This document shows, piece by piece, positions 21,180 to 29,847 of a stretch of DNA of 64,000 nucleotides. Numbering within the stretch: the stretch's first letter is position 1; every line of letters begins with the position of its first letter. The position numbers and the translations under genes were made by a program. The notes under the pieces are model-generated. The model saw only the letters and a program-made list of their open reading frames with translations, made no database searches and was not told the DNA's origin. Location of the stretch: NCBI GenBank assembly GCA_043808305.1, contig JAZDFB010000014.1, positions 70,727-134,726 of the forward strand, read 5' to 3'. Origin of the DNA: JBBAAP01 sp043808305 (GTDB lineage Bacteria; Planctomycetota; MHYJ01; JACQXL01).

Positions 21180-22085
21180 TTATTTTATAACTTTGGCCAG
21201 ATCGGATTTCATCAATAACACGGCTTCTTTGATCTTGGCCAGCCAATTTGTTGTTTCCGGATTTTTATAGGCAAAAATGAGGCTCCGGCTGGCGTTGACA
21301 ATGGCGCCCAATCCGGTTTCGTTAAAGTATTTCTTGAGGTCTTTTCCCGAAAGATTTCGGGACTGAGCCCCGTAACCGGGTACTAGGAATATAATGTTGG
21401 GCATCTGTTTCCGAAGCACGGCAGCTTCTTCGGGGAATGTGGCGCCGACCACGGCGCAAACCGAACTGTAACCGTTTTTACCGACCAGACCTTTGCCCCA
21501 TTTTACCACCTCGGAGCCGACGGCTTCGTAAAGGCGTTTGTTTTTGCCATCAGAACTGATGATTTGGTCCTGGAAATCTTTAGAACCGGGGTTTGAGGTC
21601 TTGACCAGGATGAAAAGACCTTTATCGGTTTCTTTGGCGACCTTGACAAACGGCTCGACGCTGTCACTGCCCATATAGGGGTTGACCGTGACCGCGTCAG
21701 CCGCCGAGTTTTTGAGGTAGGCGATAGCATAGGCCTGAGCCGTGGAAGCGATGTCGCCGCGCTTGACGTCGGCAATTACTATCAATCCTTTTTTGCCGGC
21801 GTAAGACATAGTTTCGTAAAACGCCCTGACGCCTTCCATGCCGTATTGTTCGTAGAAAGCCGATTGCGGCTTGACGGCCACGGCGATATCAGCCACCGCA
21901 TCGATAACGGCTTTGTTAAAATCAAGGATAATCTTAGCCGCGTATTCCGCAGGGTTGTTTTTTAAGCTGTCGTAACGGCCGGTTATTTCCTGAGGCATCA
22001 GGTCTAGGCGCGGGTCCAGCCCTACGCAGATGGCGCTATTTTTTCTCTTTATCGATTCGATCAACCTATCCGCGAAGTTACTCAT
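21180..22085 (-). CDS. pyrF: Orotidine 5'-phosphate decarboxylase (type 2)
   Basis: 301 residues. NSAICVGLDPRLD, FNKAVIDA, AVKPQSAFYEQYG and the catalytic IADVKRGDIAST (Lys and Asp residues) identify the longer type-2 OMP decarboxylase, which makes UMP from OMP. The phosphate-binding end VPGYGAQ is followed by SRNLSG where relatives have only a short Gly turn; this extra piece is encoded by a 16-nt palindrome. I start at the ATG at 22085; the TTG at 22097 is only 12 nt farther upstream. It sits between hflX and the glycosyltransferase on one transcript. Confidence 0.93.
   Translation of the reverse strand: MSNFADRLIESIKRKNSAICVGLDPRLDLMPQEITGRYDSLKNNPAEYAAKIILDFNKAVIDAVADIAVAVKPQSAFYEQYGMEGVRAFYETMSYAGKKGLIVIADVKRGDIASTAQAYAIAYLKNSAADAVTVNPYMGSDSVEPFVKVAKETDKGLFILVKTSNPGSKDFQDQIISSDGKNKRLYEAVGSEVVKWGKGLVGKNGYSSVCAVVGATFPEEAAVLRKQMPNIIFLVPGYGAQSRNLSGKDLKKYFNETGLGAIVNASRSLIFAYKNPETTNWLAKIKEAVLLMKSDLAKVIK
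21346..21361. repeat. Palindrome in frame inside pyrF
   Basis: CCCGAAAGATTTCGGG, the same type as intergenic copies at 29680-29695, 29790-29813 and 37293-37308. It encodes part of SRNLSG in a loop after the phosphate-binding motif. Confidence 0.65.
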
Positions 22086-22111
22086 AATTTTACGCAAAAG
22101 CCCGAAATCGT

Positions 22112-23446
22112 TCAGGGCTTAACCTTTTTTGCTTGCTTTGGTGTCTTGTCCGTGTTGACGGCGCCCATGGCCATGGTCTTGTAGGCATCGCGCTGGCCCA
22201 GCCGAACCCGAATTCTCATATTTTTATTGGTCACCGACTGCTTGATTATTTTGCCCCGGGCGGCCAGGTAGGCCATAGCCTTGCCGTTGCCTATGGGTAC
22301 CCGGAAATTCCATTCACGCTGATGTTCAGATATAACCTTTTCTAATTCGGCGTCAAGAACTTCCAGTCCTGTGCCGCGTAGGGCAGAAATGGCTATGCCG
22401 CCGGTTTGTTTCTGAAGTATGGCCATATCCATCGGGTCGGCCCGGTCGGCTTTGTTGAGCAGAACCATGATTTTCTTATCGGCGCAGTTTAAGTCTTTAA
22501 GCACCTGATGGACAGCTTCGATATGTCTTGGAGCTTCAGTTGAGCTGCCGTCCACGAGGTGTAACAGAAGGTCGGCCGTGGACACTTCTTCCAGCGTGGC
22601 GTAGAACGATGCCACCAGGTGATGCGGCAGTTTATGGATGAACCCGACCGTATCCGAGAGGAGTATTTTCTGGCCGCTCTTGAGTTTCCAGACATGGGTT
22701 TTGGTGTCCAGCGTGGAGAAAAGCTTGTCCTCGACCAGTACGTCGGTGTTGGTGAGTTTGTTCATCAATGTGGATTTACCGGCGTTGGTGTATCCAATCA
22801 GACAGACCGTAAAACTTTCGGCCCTGGAAGCGGCTTCCTGCCGACGCCGGTCCTGGATATTCCGGAGTTCGCGTTTGAAATGGACAATCCGGTTACGGGC
22901 CATTCGGCGGTCTATTTCCAGCTGTTTTTCACCGGGTCCGCGTCCAATCATCACCCGGCCGGCCAGCCGGGAAAAATGGCTCCAAAGATGTTTCAAGCGC
23001 GGAAGATTGTATTCCAGCTGTGCCAGTTCGACCTGAAGCTTGGCCTGTTTAGTTCGGGCGTGCGTGGCGAAGATATCCAGTATCAGCTCGGTTCGGTCAA
23101 TAACCTTGATGCCTTCAATTTCGCTTTTCGGTTTATTCGGGTTGAAGATCTCTTCCAAGTTGCGCTGGTGCGCCGGCGAGAGGTCGCTGTCAAAGATAAC
23201 CGCATCGATATAATTTTCAGTATTTTTATAGCCGTTGATTAAATCGGCTATTTCCAGGGCCTTGCCCCGGCCGATGTAATAAGCCGGGTCCGGCCGTTCG
23301 CGGCGTTGGGTGATTCTGCCCACGACCACCGCGTTATCCGTTTCAGCCAGTCGCTCCAGCTCGTTCATATTAGCCGGTTCGCCGTCCCGGTCTAGCCCAA
23401 CCAATAATACCTGTAGCTTGTGCACCGTTAAAAATGAGCGTTCCAT
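22112..23446 (-). CDS. hflX: Ribosome-associated GTPase HflX
   Basis: 444 residues. The N-terminal HflX domain includes YYIGRGKALEIADLI, FDSDLSPAHQRNLEE and the Gly-rich GRGPGEKQLEIDRR. The G domain has G1 GYTNAGKST (218-226), G3 DTVGFI and G4 NKAD. HflX binds 50S subunits and splits or rescues stalled ribosomes. It is the first gene of hflX-pyrF-glycosyltransferase. A promoter lies directly before the ATG and no ribosome site is visible, so a leaderless message is likely. Confidence 0.96.
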   Translation of the reverse strand: MERSFLTVHKLQVLLVGLDRDGEPANMNELERLAETDNAVVVGRITQRRERPDPAYYIGRGKALEIADLINGYKNTENYIDAVIFDSDLSPAHQRNLEEIFNPNKPKSEIEGIKVIDRTELILDIFATHARTKQAKLQVELAQLEYNLPRLKHLWSHFSRLAGRVMIGRGPGEKQLEIDRRMARNRIVHFKRELRNIQDRRRQEAASRAESFTVCLIGYTNAGKSTLMNKLTNTDVLVEDKLFSTLDTKTHVWKLKSGQKILLSDTVGFIHKLPHHLVASFYATLEEVSTADLLLHLVDGSSTEAPRHIEAVHQVLKDLNCADKKIMVLLNKADRADPMDMAILQKQTGGIAISALRGTGLEVLDAELEKVISEHQREWNFRVPIGNGKAMAYLAARGKIIKQSVTNKNMRIRVRLGQRDAYKTMAMGAVNTDKTPKQAKKVKP

Positions 23447-23456
23447 AGTTGGGATG

Positions 23457-23484
23457 ATTGTATTATAAAAATATAAGTTATCAA
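23457..23484 (-). promoter_or_regulatory. Promoter directly before hflX (predicted leaderless)
   Basis: Minus strand TTGATA (23484-23479), 16-bp spacer, TACAAT (23462-23457), then 10 nt to the ATG. Confidence 0.55.
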
Positions 23485-23517
23485 GACTTTTATACCTGTT
23501 TTGTGCGAAATGACCGG

Positions 23518-24390
23518 TTAACCCAGATAACCCATCAACCGGTAGATTAGTTTAGCGGCGGTAAATTCAGAGACGGTCTGGCCTTTGAGCGGCAGTAGTT
23601 CGACCACGTCGAATCCAACAACGTTTTTCTGACGGCAGACTAACCGCAATATATCCAGGACTTGGTACCAGCCCAGTCCGCCCGGCTCGGGGGTTCCGAC
23701 GCCGGGGATGACTGACGGATCAAAGGCGTCAAGGTCTATGGTTATGAAGATATCTTTTGACTTCAGCGCCTTGAGCACCCGGTTGGGCAATTGCGGCTCC
23801 CGGCACTGGTCATGGGCTTTAAAGGCGGTTAGCGGCCGGTGTTTCATAAGTTCGTTGCATTCCGGAGTCATGCTTCGGATGCCGACCTGGACAATAGAGG
23901 CGGGCTTTAAGCCGATAATCCGGCGCATTACGCAGGCGTGGCTATATTTTGAGCCTTCATATTCATCCCGCAGGTCGGAATGGGCGTCAAAATGTAATAT
24001 TGAGAGTTGGGGATATATATTCCGGTAAGCTTTTGCCAGCGGATAAGTAACGCTATGCTCGCCGCCCAGGCCGACAATTATTTGGCGGCGTGAGAGCCGG
24101 TCGACAAGGCTGGCCGCATATGCGGACAGGGCCGGTATGAATTTGTCCGGCCCGGCGCAGAAATTCAGGGTCTCCGGATGAATGGTGCAAATGCCGTTGC
24201 GCAGGCAGGTTTCTTTGAACAGCTCCTCATCGTAGTGCTCAACTTGGGCAGACGCGTCGAGTATTGCCTTGGGTCCGTTGACCGTGCCTTTGCCGTAAGA
24301 AGTAGTTTGCTCATAGGGCAGCGGCAAGACAACAAACCGCGCCTTTTTAAGAGGCGCCGCAGGCACGCCAAGGAAATTCAACTGTTTCAT
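23518..24390 (-). CDS. speB: Agmatinase-type ureohydrolase
   Basis: 290 residues. The two-manganese site of the arginase/agmatinase family is intact: GGEHS with His112, DAHSD with Asp135, His137 and Asp139, and DLDAFDPS with Asp219 and Asp221. Length and the segment VIPGVGTPEPGGLGW point to agmatinase rather than arginase. It would hydrolyse agmatine to putrescine and urea. No arginine decarboxylase gene is in the window. A promoter lies 8 nt before the ATG without a ribosome site. Confidence 0.9.
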   Translation of the reverse strand: MKQLNFLGVPAAPLKKARFVVLPLPYEQTTSYGKGTVNGPKAILDASAQVEHYDEELFKETCLRNGICTIHPETLNFCAGPDKFIPALSAYAASLVDRLSRRQIIVGLGGEHSVTYPLAKAYRNIYPQLSILHFDAHSDLRDEYEGSKYSHACVMRRIIGLKPASIVQVGIRSMTPECNELMKHRPLTAFKAHDQCREPQLPNRVLKALKSKDIFITIDLDAFDPSVIPGVGTPEPGGLGWYQVLDILRLVCRQKNVVGFDVVELLPLKGQTVSEFTAAKLIYRLMGYLG

Positions 24391-24398
24391 AACCGGTG

Positions 24399-24426
24399 AT
24401 TTTAACCCGTGTTAATAAATTGTCAA
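24399..24426 (-). promoter_or_regulatory. Promoter directly before the agmatinase gene (predicted leaderless)
   Basis: Minus strand TTGACA (24426-24421), 16-bp spacer, TAAAAT (24404-24399), then 8 nt to the ATG. Both boxes are close to consensus. Confidence 0.65.
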
Positions 24427-24446
24427 CCATTTTAGGCCGGCGGTGA

Positions 24447-24986
24447 TTAGTTTGCTTGTTTGACGTAAAGCCCCCGGGTTTTGTTGAAGAAGTCCAGGTA
24501 AGGTTTTGTCTGGTAGTCCGGATATGCCCAGGGAAATGGCTTGAACCCGTCTTTGGTTTTATATTGCAGTGTCACCTCGGCGTAGATGCCGTTATTAAGA
24601 TAAATCCTGTGATTGTAGTCCTTGGTTGTAACTAAAACCATCTTGCTTTTATCCAGATAGCCCGGGTCAATATTTATCGGGCGGACTGCCGATTTTTCCG
24701 GAAATTGGCCGGCCAGTTCTTTTTCCATCAGGTTTGTGCGCATTTTTATCCGGGCAATTTCATCGGGCATTATCGGCCGCTGGAATGAAAGAAACAGGCG
24801 CTTTAAGTTGGCGCCCATCTCTTTGTCGTAATAATCGGTAAAATCGAAAACTATCGGGTCGCTCCGGAGTTCAATCGGCCCAAACTCTTTGGCCAGCATA
24901 GATTCGGCTTGTTTAAAAAGATGATGATATCCGGATATGAGGCCGGTAAAAAGCTTTACCGGCGGCGGTGTAAGGATTTCACCCAT
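24447..24986 (-). CDS. DUF4416 family protein
   Basis: 179 residues. The pattern PPPVKLFTGLISGYHHLFKQAES, FDFTDYYDKEMGANLKR, TNLMEKEL, NIDPGYLDKSKMVLVTTKD and FPWAYPDYQ matches DUF4416, a small cytoplasmic family found mostly in Planctomycetota, Nitrospirota and deltaproteobacterial lineages. No biochemical role is established. It is followed by the FlgM-like gene on the same strand, but the promoter arrangement is unclear. Confidence 0.85.
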   Translation of the reverse strand: MGEILTPPPVKLFTGLISGYHHLFKQAESMLAKEFGPIELRSDPIVFDFTDYYDKEMGANLKRLFLSFQRPIMPDEIARIKMRTNLMEKELAGQFPEKSAVRPINIDPGYLDKSKMVLVTTKDYNHRIYLNNGIYAEVTLQYKTKDGFKPFPWAYPDYQTKPYLDFFNKTRGLYVKQAN

Positions 24987-25030
24987 TTGATTATTTTAAT
25001 CTGATAGACGGACAAATCCGTTTAATTAAA

Positions 25031-25294
25031 TTACTTTTCTATCAGGAAATCAGCTATCTGGTCCGCGGTACGTTGTATTTTTTCTTCTGTTTCGTATCGG
25101 CCGCTTTCAACCAAGGATTTTACCTGCATAATTTTAGCATACCTGATGCCCGGGGAGCTTAAAAGAGGCTTTAAGAACCTTTTAACTTCTGAGCGATTGG
25201 TCTTGCGGCAACTGGTTTTACGATTAGGCAGTTCTTGGGGATTATAATCCTGTGATTTCTGGTTCAATTCCGGCGAGTCGTTTTCTATCCTCAT
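25031..25294 (-). CDS. FlgM-like anti-sigma factor (probable)
   Basis: 87 residues, start set by AAAGGAGG before ATG. The N-terminal half is polar and disordered-looking. The C-terminal ~40 residues (YAKIMQVKSLVESGRYET, then IADFLIEK) resemble the sigma-28-binding part of FlgM, including the spacing from V..I/VKSLVESGRY to the last helix. FlgM blocks FliA until the flagellar hook is finished. No flagellar gene is in the window, so this may act on FliA encoded elsewhere or on another sigma factor. The assignment rests on a short motif. Confidence 0.6.
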   Translation of the reverse strand: MRIENDSPELNQKSQDYNPQELPNRKTSCRKTNRSEVKRFLKPLLSSPGIRYAKIMQVKSLVESGRYETEEKIQRTADQIADFLIEK

Positions 25295-25448
25295 ACACCC
25301 CCTCCTTTACCCCCTAAGAATTCTATCTTGCGATACTCTCTGGGCACTCTCGATGCCCATATATATTATCGGCGCCCTCTGTATAGAACTTAAATAATAC
25401 GCCAAGCGGTTTGAACCCCTTAAGTTCCTATAATAGGGCTGGTTTTTC

Positions 25449-25476
25449 TTGAAAGAATTATATATTAGTCTATAAT
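25449..25476 (+). promoter_or_regulatory. Promoter directly before the metallopeptidase gene (predicted leaderless)
   Basis: TTGAAA at 25449-25454, spacer 16 bp, perfect TATAAT at 25471-25476, then 10 nt to the ATG at 25487. No ribosome site. Confidence 0.65.
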
Positions 25477-25486
25477 ATAATTTCTT

Positions 25487-27040
25487 ATGCCTTTGAAACG
25501 ACTAATTTATTTATCGGTCATCCTGACCTTTATTGGTGGCGTTGCTTTATTGTGTGGATGGACGGATTCCGTTAGAGATAAAGCAACGGTAAATAACGGC
25601 TTTGTTTTTAATAGTCGGTATAGCATTTCTTCCGGCAGCATTTCGGTAAGTGAATCTGGCACTGCTAACGGAGAAAATACTACTCCGAACAATCCAAAAA
25701 AAGCCTCCGTCTCGACTGAACTCTCGCCGGAAAATCTACGTAACCTGCAGTTTATCGTCAGCCGGCTAAGAGATCTAGAATTCAAGAACTCAGTTGCGGT
25801 TGACAACAAAACCAGGGATACCTTAAAGATTAAAATGCTTGAGGATTTCGAAAAATCATCGAACCCCGCCGAAACCGCCAAGATTAAAAAAACCCTGGTT
25901 AAGTTCGGTTTGGTCCCGCCGGATATAAACTTGGATAAATTTATGGCTGACCTTTATACCGAACAAATAGCCGGTTATTACGATGCCGAAGCCAAGGAGC
26001 TTTACACTATTTCTCCCGGATCGGCCGACAAGGTTGAGCCTCAAAAGGAAATATTTGGTGTGCCATGGGAGCGGTTGACGGTTATCCATGAAATGACGCA
26101 TGCACTGCAAGATCAGCATTTTGATCTTCTGTCTTTGCCTATGGATTCCCTTGAAAATGACGATCTGGCCACGGCGGTAAAGTCTCTAATAGAAGGTGAA
26201 GCAACTTTCGTGATGTATGATTACCTTTTCAGACAGGGCGGGCTTAATATGATTCTATTGCCCGATATGTCTAAGTCGTCCGAAGAAGCACCGCCAGGTG
26301 CCAATGAATCTATTATGGAGCAGGCTCCTCCTTATATAAAGGAGGGTTTAACTTTCCCTTATGTTAAAGGAGTGGAATTCATAAAATTCATCAAAGGACG
26401 CGAGGGCTGGGCGGGAATTGATAAAATATATTCCGATTTGCCTTCGTCCACAGAGCAGATTCTTCACCCGCAAAAATACATACTCGAAGACCGAGACTAT
26501 CCGGTAGCCGTCAAACTGCCTGAATTAAAAGAAGACCTGCCGTCCAATAAATGGCAGGTTCAGCTTCGGAACGTGATGGGGGAATTTAACGTGGAGATAA
26601 TCCTGCGCCAGTTTTTGCCGACATTGAGAACGGAAAAAATCGCCGAAGGCTGGGGTGGTGATGAATTTATGGTCTGGGAAAATAATGATTCCAAACAGAT
26701 ACTTTTAGCTTGGTTTGTTAACTGGGATACAATTCGTGATGCCAAGGATTTTTTTATCGCTTATAACAAACTGATTAACCGCAAATACCAGGAATTGGAA
26801 AGCATGAAGAAAGACCCGTTGTTAAGAACCTGGAAAGAACGCAATAAAGATAGTTTTATTTTACTTGAACGGCGCGAGCAGGATGTTCTAATCATTGAAG
26901 GAGCAACACAGGAACTGCTAAATACTTTAACTGATTCTGTTTGGAAAGGCACTTCAAAAGAACTTCTTAAGGAAGTAAAAAGGATAGACCCAAACAAGAA
27001 AAAAGAATTAGAAAAAGAGAAGGAAAAGGGGAAGAAGTAG
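25487..27040 (+). CDS. Exported gluzincin-type metallopeptidase, unassigned family
   Basis: 517 residues. A hydrophobic N-terminal segment (about 5-24) acts as signal or anchor, followed by a Ser-rich linker. The zinc motif HEMTHALQDQHFD (His201, Glu202, His205) and a downstream SLIEGEAT with Glu236 or Glu238 as third ligand give a gluzincin layout. The remaining ~270 residues contain no other recognised domain, and the C-terminus is a Lys/Glu tail. It is probably a membrane-bound or periplasmic protease. Peptidase activity is inferred from the motif only. Confidence 0.75.
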   Translation: MPLKRLIYLSVILTFIGGVALLCGWTDSVRDKATVNNGFVFNSRYSISSGSISVSESGTANGENTTPNNPKKASVSTELSPENLRNLQFIVSRLRDLEFKNSVAVDNKTRDTLKIKMLEDFEKSSNPAETAKIKKTLVKFGLVPPDINLDKFMADLYTEQIAGYYDAEAKELYTISPGSADKVEPQKEIFGVPWERLTVIHEMTHALQDQHFDLLSLPMDSLENDDLATAVKSLIEGEATFVMYDYLFRQGGLNMILLPDMSKSSEEAPPGANESIMEQAPPYIKEGLTFPYVKGVEFIKFIKGREGWAGIDKIYSDLPSSTEQILHPQKYILEDRDYPVAVKLPELKEDLPSNKWQVQLRNVMGEFNVEIILRQFLPTLRTEKIAEGWGGDEFMVWENNDSKQILLAWFVNWDTIRDAKDFFIAYNKLINRKYQELESMKKDPLLRTWKERNKDSFILLERREQDVLIIEGATQELLNTLTDSVWKGTSKELLKEVKRIDPNKKKELEKEKEKGKK

Positions 27041-27084
27041 CAGGATTACTCCTCGGAGGCAAACTAACCCGGAAAGAAGCAATA

Positions 27085-27164
27085 ACTATACTTTGGCAGT
27101 TTGAGCGTAGCGAATTACTGCCAAGTATAGTTGGCTGTAATTTACTACGTTCTAACGGCCAACT
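27085..27164. repeat. Two adjacent intergenic hairpins
   Basis: First hairpin (27085-27131): arms of about 15 bp, ACTATACTT(T)GGCAGT and ACTGCCAAGTATAGT, with the loop TTGAGCGTAGCGAATT. Second (27129-27164): AGTTGGC...GCCAACT. The GGCAGTT...TTACTGCC pattern links it to the elements at 36707, 46034 and 52624. It fills the gap between the metallopeptidase and prepilin genes. Confidence 0.7.
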
Positions 27165-27198
27165 AAAATCAGCAGATTATTTCGGGTTCATGTAAATT

Positions 27199-28227
27199 AT
27201 GAAATCAAGCCGTCGTTTATACATTAGTGCATTTTCACTGATTGAACTCCTGGTTGCCATAGGCATTTTCTCGTTTCTTGTTACCTTATTAGCCGCTTTG
27301 CTGACCTCTGGCCTGGGCATCTGGCAGGACAGTGAGGGCAAAGGCGATTCCGCGGTTCGGGCCCAGCTTGTTTTGGAACAGGTACAGAAAGACTTAGCAT
27401 CAGCCTTCTCCAATAAAGAAAATAAAGTCTTTGCCATAAATGCTTTCTGTGCTGATGGTTTTCCGAATTATGTTTACTATCCCGAGCCTAATTTCTGTTG
27501 CCGCCGCAACACCACGAGCAATAAACAGTTGGTTTATGTCACTTGCCAAGACAATTCTTTTTCCGGAGCAACCTCGCTCAGTTATAGATATGGCCGCAGT
27601 ATTAAGAGAATTGTCTATGGTACCGGAGATGGCTCTGATGCCAATAATCTTATCCGTGCCGTAATTGACCAGAATACCGCAATAGCCTTCTGGCAGGCCG
27701 ATTTAGGTGCTGCACAGGATCTATCAACGCTTTTTAACACGCCCACCCCTTCTGTAAAAAGTATTTTTGAAGGCGTAGCGTATCTGGGTTTTCAATTCTT
27801 ACCCCCGAGCCAGGGAGGGCAGGAACCCAGATTTAGCGAATGGGATTCCCGCGAAGGAGACTTGTTCGAAAATTTACGCAACGGTATACTCCAACCGCAG
27901 ACAGGGACCCAAATGGTCATCACCCAGACTTTGCCCTGTACTATTGAATTAGAAGTAATCGTCCGGCCGGCCGGCGCGCCCAAACTTATGCTTTATACGG
28001 ATATCGGGGCTGCTGATACCGAAATAAAACTTAACCAAACCAGGCCGCTCATAGGTCCGCCGGGTTATATCAAAATAGATAATGAATGGATGTCCTTTGA
28101 CAGAAAAGAAAATTTTACCGTCAGGATAAGCCAGCGGGGGCTTAAAAACACCGTTTCGTCTGGCCATCAACGGGGCGCTGAAGTGATATACGGAGAATTA
28201 TTTAAAGTAACATTTTTGATAAAATGA
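27199..28227 (+). CDS. Prepilin-type pseudopilin (GspJ/PulJ-like)
   Basis: 342 residues. The N-terminus has a short basic leader and the type-IV prepilin methylation motif SAFSLIELLVAIGIFSF, cleaved by prepilin peptidase between Ala and Phe, with Glu+5. The large size and domain after the helix resemble minor pseudopilin GspJ of type II secretion systems, but this is a weak inference. The gene overlaps the next by the last 4 nt (ATGA), so the pair is translationally coupled. No secretin, ATPase or platform protein gene is nearby. Confidence 0.75.
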   Translation: MKSSRRLYISAFSLIELLVAIGIFSFLVTLLAALLTSGLGIWQDSEGKGDSAVRAQLVLEQVQKDLASAFSNKENKVFAINAFCADGFPNYVYYPEPNFCCRRNTTSNKQLVYVTCQDNSFSGATSLSYRYGRSIKRIVYGTGDGSDANNLIRAVIDQNTAIAFWQADLGAAQDLSTLFNTPTPSVKSIFEGVAYLGFQFLPPSQGGQEPRFSEWDSREGDLFENLRNGILQPQTGTQMVITQTLPCTIELEVIVRPAGAPKLMLYTDIGAADTEIKLNQTRPLIGPPGYIKIDNEWMSFDRKENFTVRISQRGLKNTVSSGHQRGAEVIYGELFKVTFLIK

Positions 28228-28673
28228 CAAAGATTAATTCTAACCGACATGCTGGTAAAGTTGCAGAAAAAACTAATAGCAACTTTAATATTTTCAAGTC
28301 TCAAATGGGGTTTACTTTATTGGAAATCTTGGTTAGCTTGATGATTTTGACCATTGGTTTAGCCAGTGTTTTCGGGCTTTTCGGTGCAGGCGCCCGTTCG
28401 TACCGCCGCAGCATTGACGACATTACTGCCAGTGAAATGGCCCAGACTATTTTTACAGAACTAAATAATAGAGAGAACCTGAACCTGGAAAACCAATCTA
28501 ACCAAACTCATCCTAACTTCCCAGCCATATATAAATATGATCTGATGTTTCAGGAAATTAGCGACCTGCCGGATAGAGTTATCTTGGTAGTGCTCAGGAT
28601 AAAAAAGAATGAGGGTCTGGGCGGAGGAGAAGAGTTCCAGATGCTTCTGAAGCCTCGTACAAAAACGCCTTGA
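28224..28673 (+). CDS. Prepilin-type pseudopilin (GspI/PilV-like)
   Basis: 149 residues. An unusually long leader of ~28 residues precedes MGFTLLEILVSLMILTIGL, the prepilin cleavage and methylation site (Gly|Phe, Glu+5). Size and position after a GspJ-like gene suggest GspI or PilV. It overlaps the previous gene by 4 nt and is followed by ksgA after 20 nt, so the three genes are probably one transcript. An internal start closer to the GFTLLE motif is possible. Confidence 0.75.
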   Translation: MTKINSNRHAGKVAEKTNSNFNIFKSQMGFTLLEILVSLMILTIGLASVFGLFGAGARSYRRSIDDITASEMAQTIFTELNNRENLNLENQSNQTHPNFPAIYKYDLMFQEISDLPDRVILVVLRIKKNEGLGGGEEFQMLLKPRTKTP

Positions 28674-28693
28674 TAATTCTTTGATACCAGGCT

Positions 28694-29581
28694 ATGAAAT
28701 CTGCTCTGATACAGCTGCTTCTTAAGAGAAATATTTTTGCTTCGCGCCGGTTGGGGCAAAATTTCCTGATAGACCCTAATTTCTTTAAATACATAATCCG
28801 CGCGGCCAATATATCCGAATCAGATGATGTCATTGAAATCGGCTCCGGACCCGGCATACTAACCGAATTGCTTTCCCGCCAAGCGCGCTCGGTAATTGCC
28901 GTGGATATTGACCAAAAACTGATTTCTTTGGCCAGGGAATCGCTGGGCGGCCAAACGAATATTCAGTTCATTAATGCTGATATCCTGAATAAATCACGAA
29001 CCGAAATAAATACCGATGTTGCCCGTCACCTTTCACCAGGCATTTGCTATAAAACAGTCTCCAATCTGCCCTATAAAACAGCCGTGCCGATAATAATGAC
29101 CCTGCTTGAATCGTGCCTGCCCCGCATAAGTGCGGGATTGTCTGCGGACTCATCAGGCGCGCTAAAAATAAAATCCATGCTGGTGATGACCCAGTGGGAG
29201 GCAGCTGAACGGCTGGTCGCTTCAACCGGCACGGCTCAATATAGCTCATTATCAGTGCGGGCCCAATACCTGGCTGATATCAGAATTGACCGTAAGGTTC
29301 CGCCGGAAGTATTCTACCCTAAACCAAAGGTTCAGTCAGCCCTGATTGTTATAACACCCAAGAATAATATCGATCAAATTTTGTATACTAACCTAAAATC
29401 ATTTGTCTCCGCTGTATTCCGCTACCGACGTAAAACTGTTAATACCGCCCTGCAAAAATCCGGACTTTTCGGTGACAAACAAAATATCCAGAATTTATTA
29501 TCTAAAGCCGGCATTGAATGCCGAACCAGGCCTGAAGATATTGGGTTAGAAGATTATATAAAATTATCCGGGTTATTGTGA
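28694..29581 (+). CDS. rsmA: 16S rRNA adenine(1518/1519)-N6-dimethyltransferase KsgA/RsmA
   Basis: 295 residues. RRLGQNFLID, the SAM loop VIEIGSGPG and acidic VDID, the catalytic SNLPYKTAVPI and the later QWEAAERLVA are conserved; the C-terminal helical part has FRYRRKTVNTAL. It dimethylates two adenines near the 3' end of 16S rRNA during small-subunit maturation. Between NLPY and QWEAAERL there are roughly 15-20 extra residues, part of which (PRISAG) is encoded by a 16-nt palindrome. It lies 20 nt after the pseudopilin gene. Confidence 0.95.
   Translation: MKSALIQLLLKRNIFASRRLGQNFLIDPNFFKYIIRAANISESDDVIEIGSGPGILTELLSRQARSVIAVDIDQKLISLARESLGGQTNIQFINADILNKSRTEINTDVARHLSPGICYKTVSNLPYKTAVPIIMTLLESCLPRISAGLSADSSGALKIKSMLVMTQWEAAERLVASTGTAQYSSLSVRAQYLADIRIDRKVPPEVFYPKPKVQSALIVITPKNNIDQILYTNLKSFVSAVFRYRRKTVNTALQKSGLFGDKQNIQNLLSKAGIECRTRPEDIGLEDYIKLSGLL
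29121..29136. repeat. Palindrome in frame inside rsmA
   Basis: CCCGCATAAGTGCGGG differs from the clpB-leader copy (9408-9423) at two of four loop positions. It lies in a variable insertion between the NLPY motif and QWEAAERL. Confidence 0.7.
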
Positions 29582-29616
29582 GCAAACGGGCTATTGGATT
29601 CCATAGCCCGGATCAT

Positions 29617-29813
29617 TCATCCCGAATGTTTTCGGGGTGAATAAGTCCGTTAGCGTCGTGCGTTGTGTTCCCCGATTCCCCCGAATGCTTTCGGGAGGAC
29701 GGGGGCATCCCGCCGTAGCGGGACAGGGCAGATGAAATCAGACCGAGAGACTTACGGCCGGCTATCCCGCATTATCTTGCTATCACACTCTGTCCCGAAC
29801 GCTTTCGGGACAG
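29617..29813. repeat. Cluster of palindromes after rsmA
   Basis: The 416-base gap between rsmA and tdh holds no gene. It contains several CCCGAA-N4-TTCGGG palindromes: 29617-29640, 29680-29695 and 29790-29813 (10-bp perfect stem). There is also a CCCGC-type copy near 29710. Arms around 29762 and 29823 (CGCATTAT/ATAATGCG) enclose the last one, suggesting nested insertion. Confidence 0.65.
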
Positions 29814-29847
29814 AGGTTTATGAATAATGCGGTATAGCAATGAAAAA

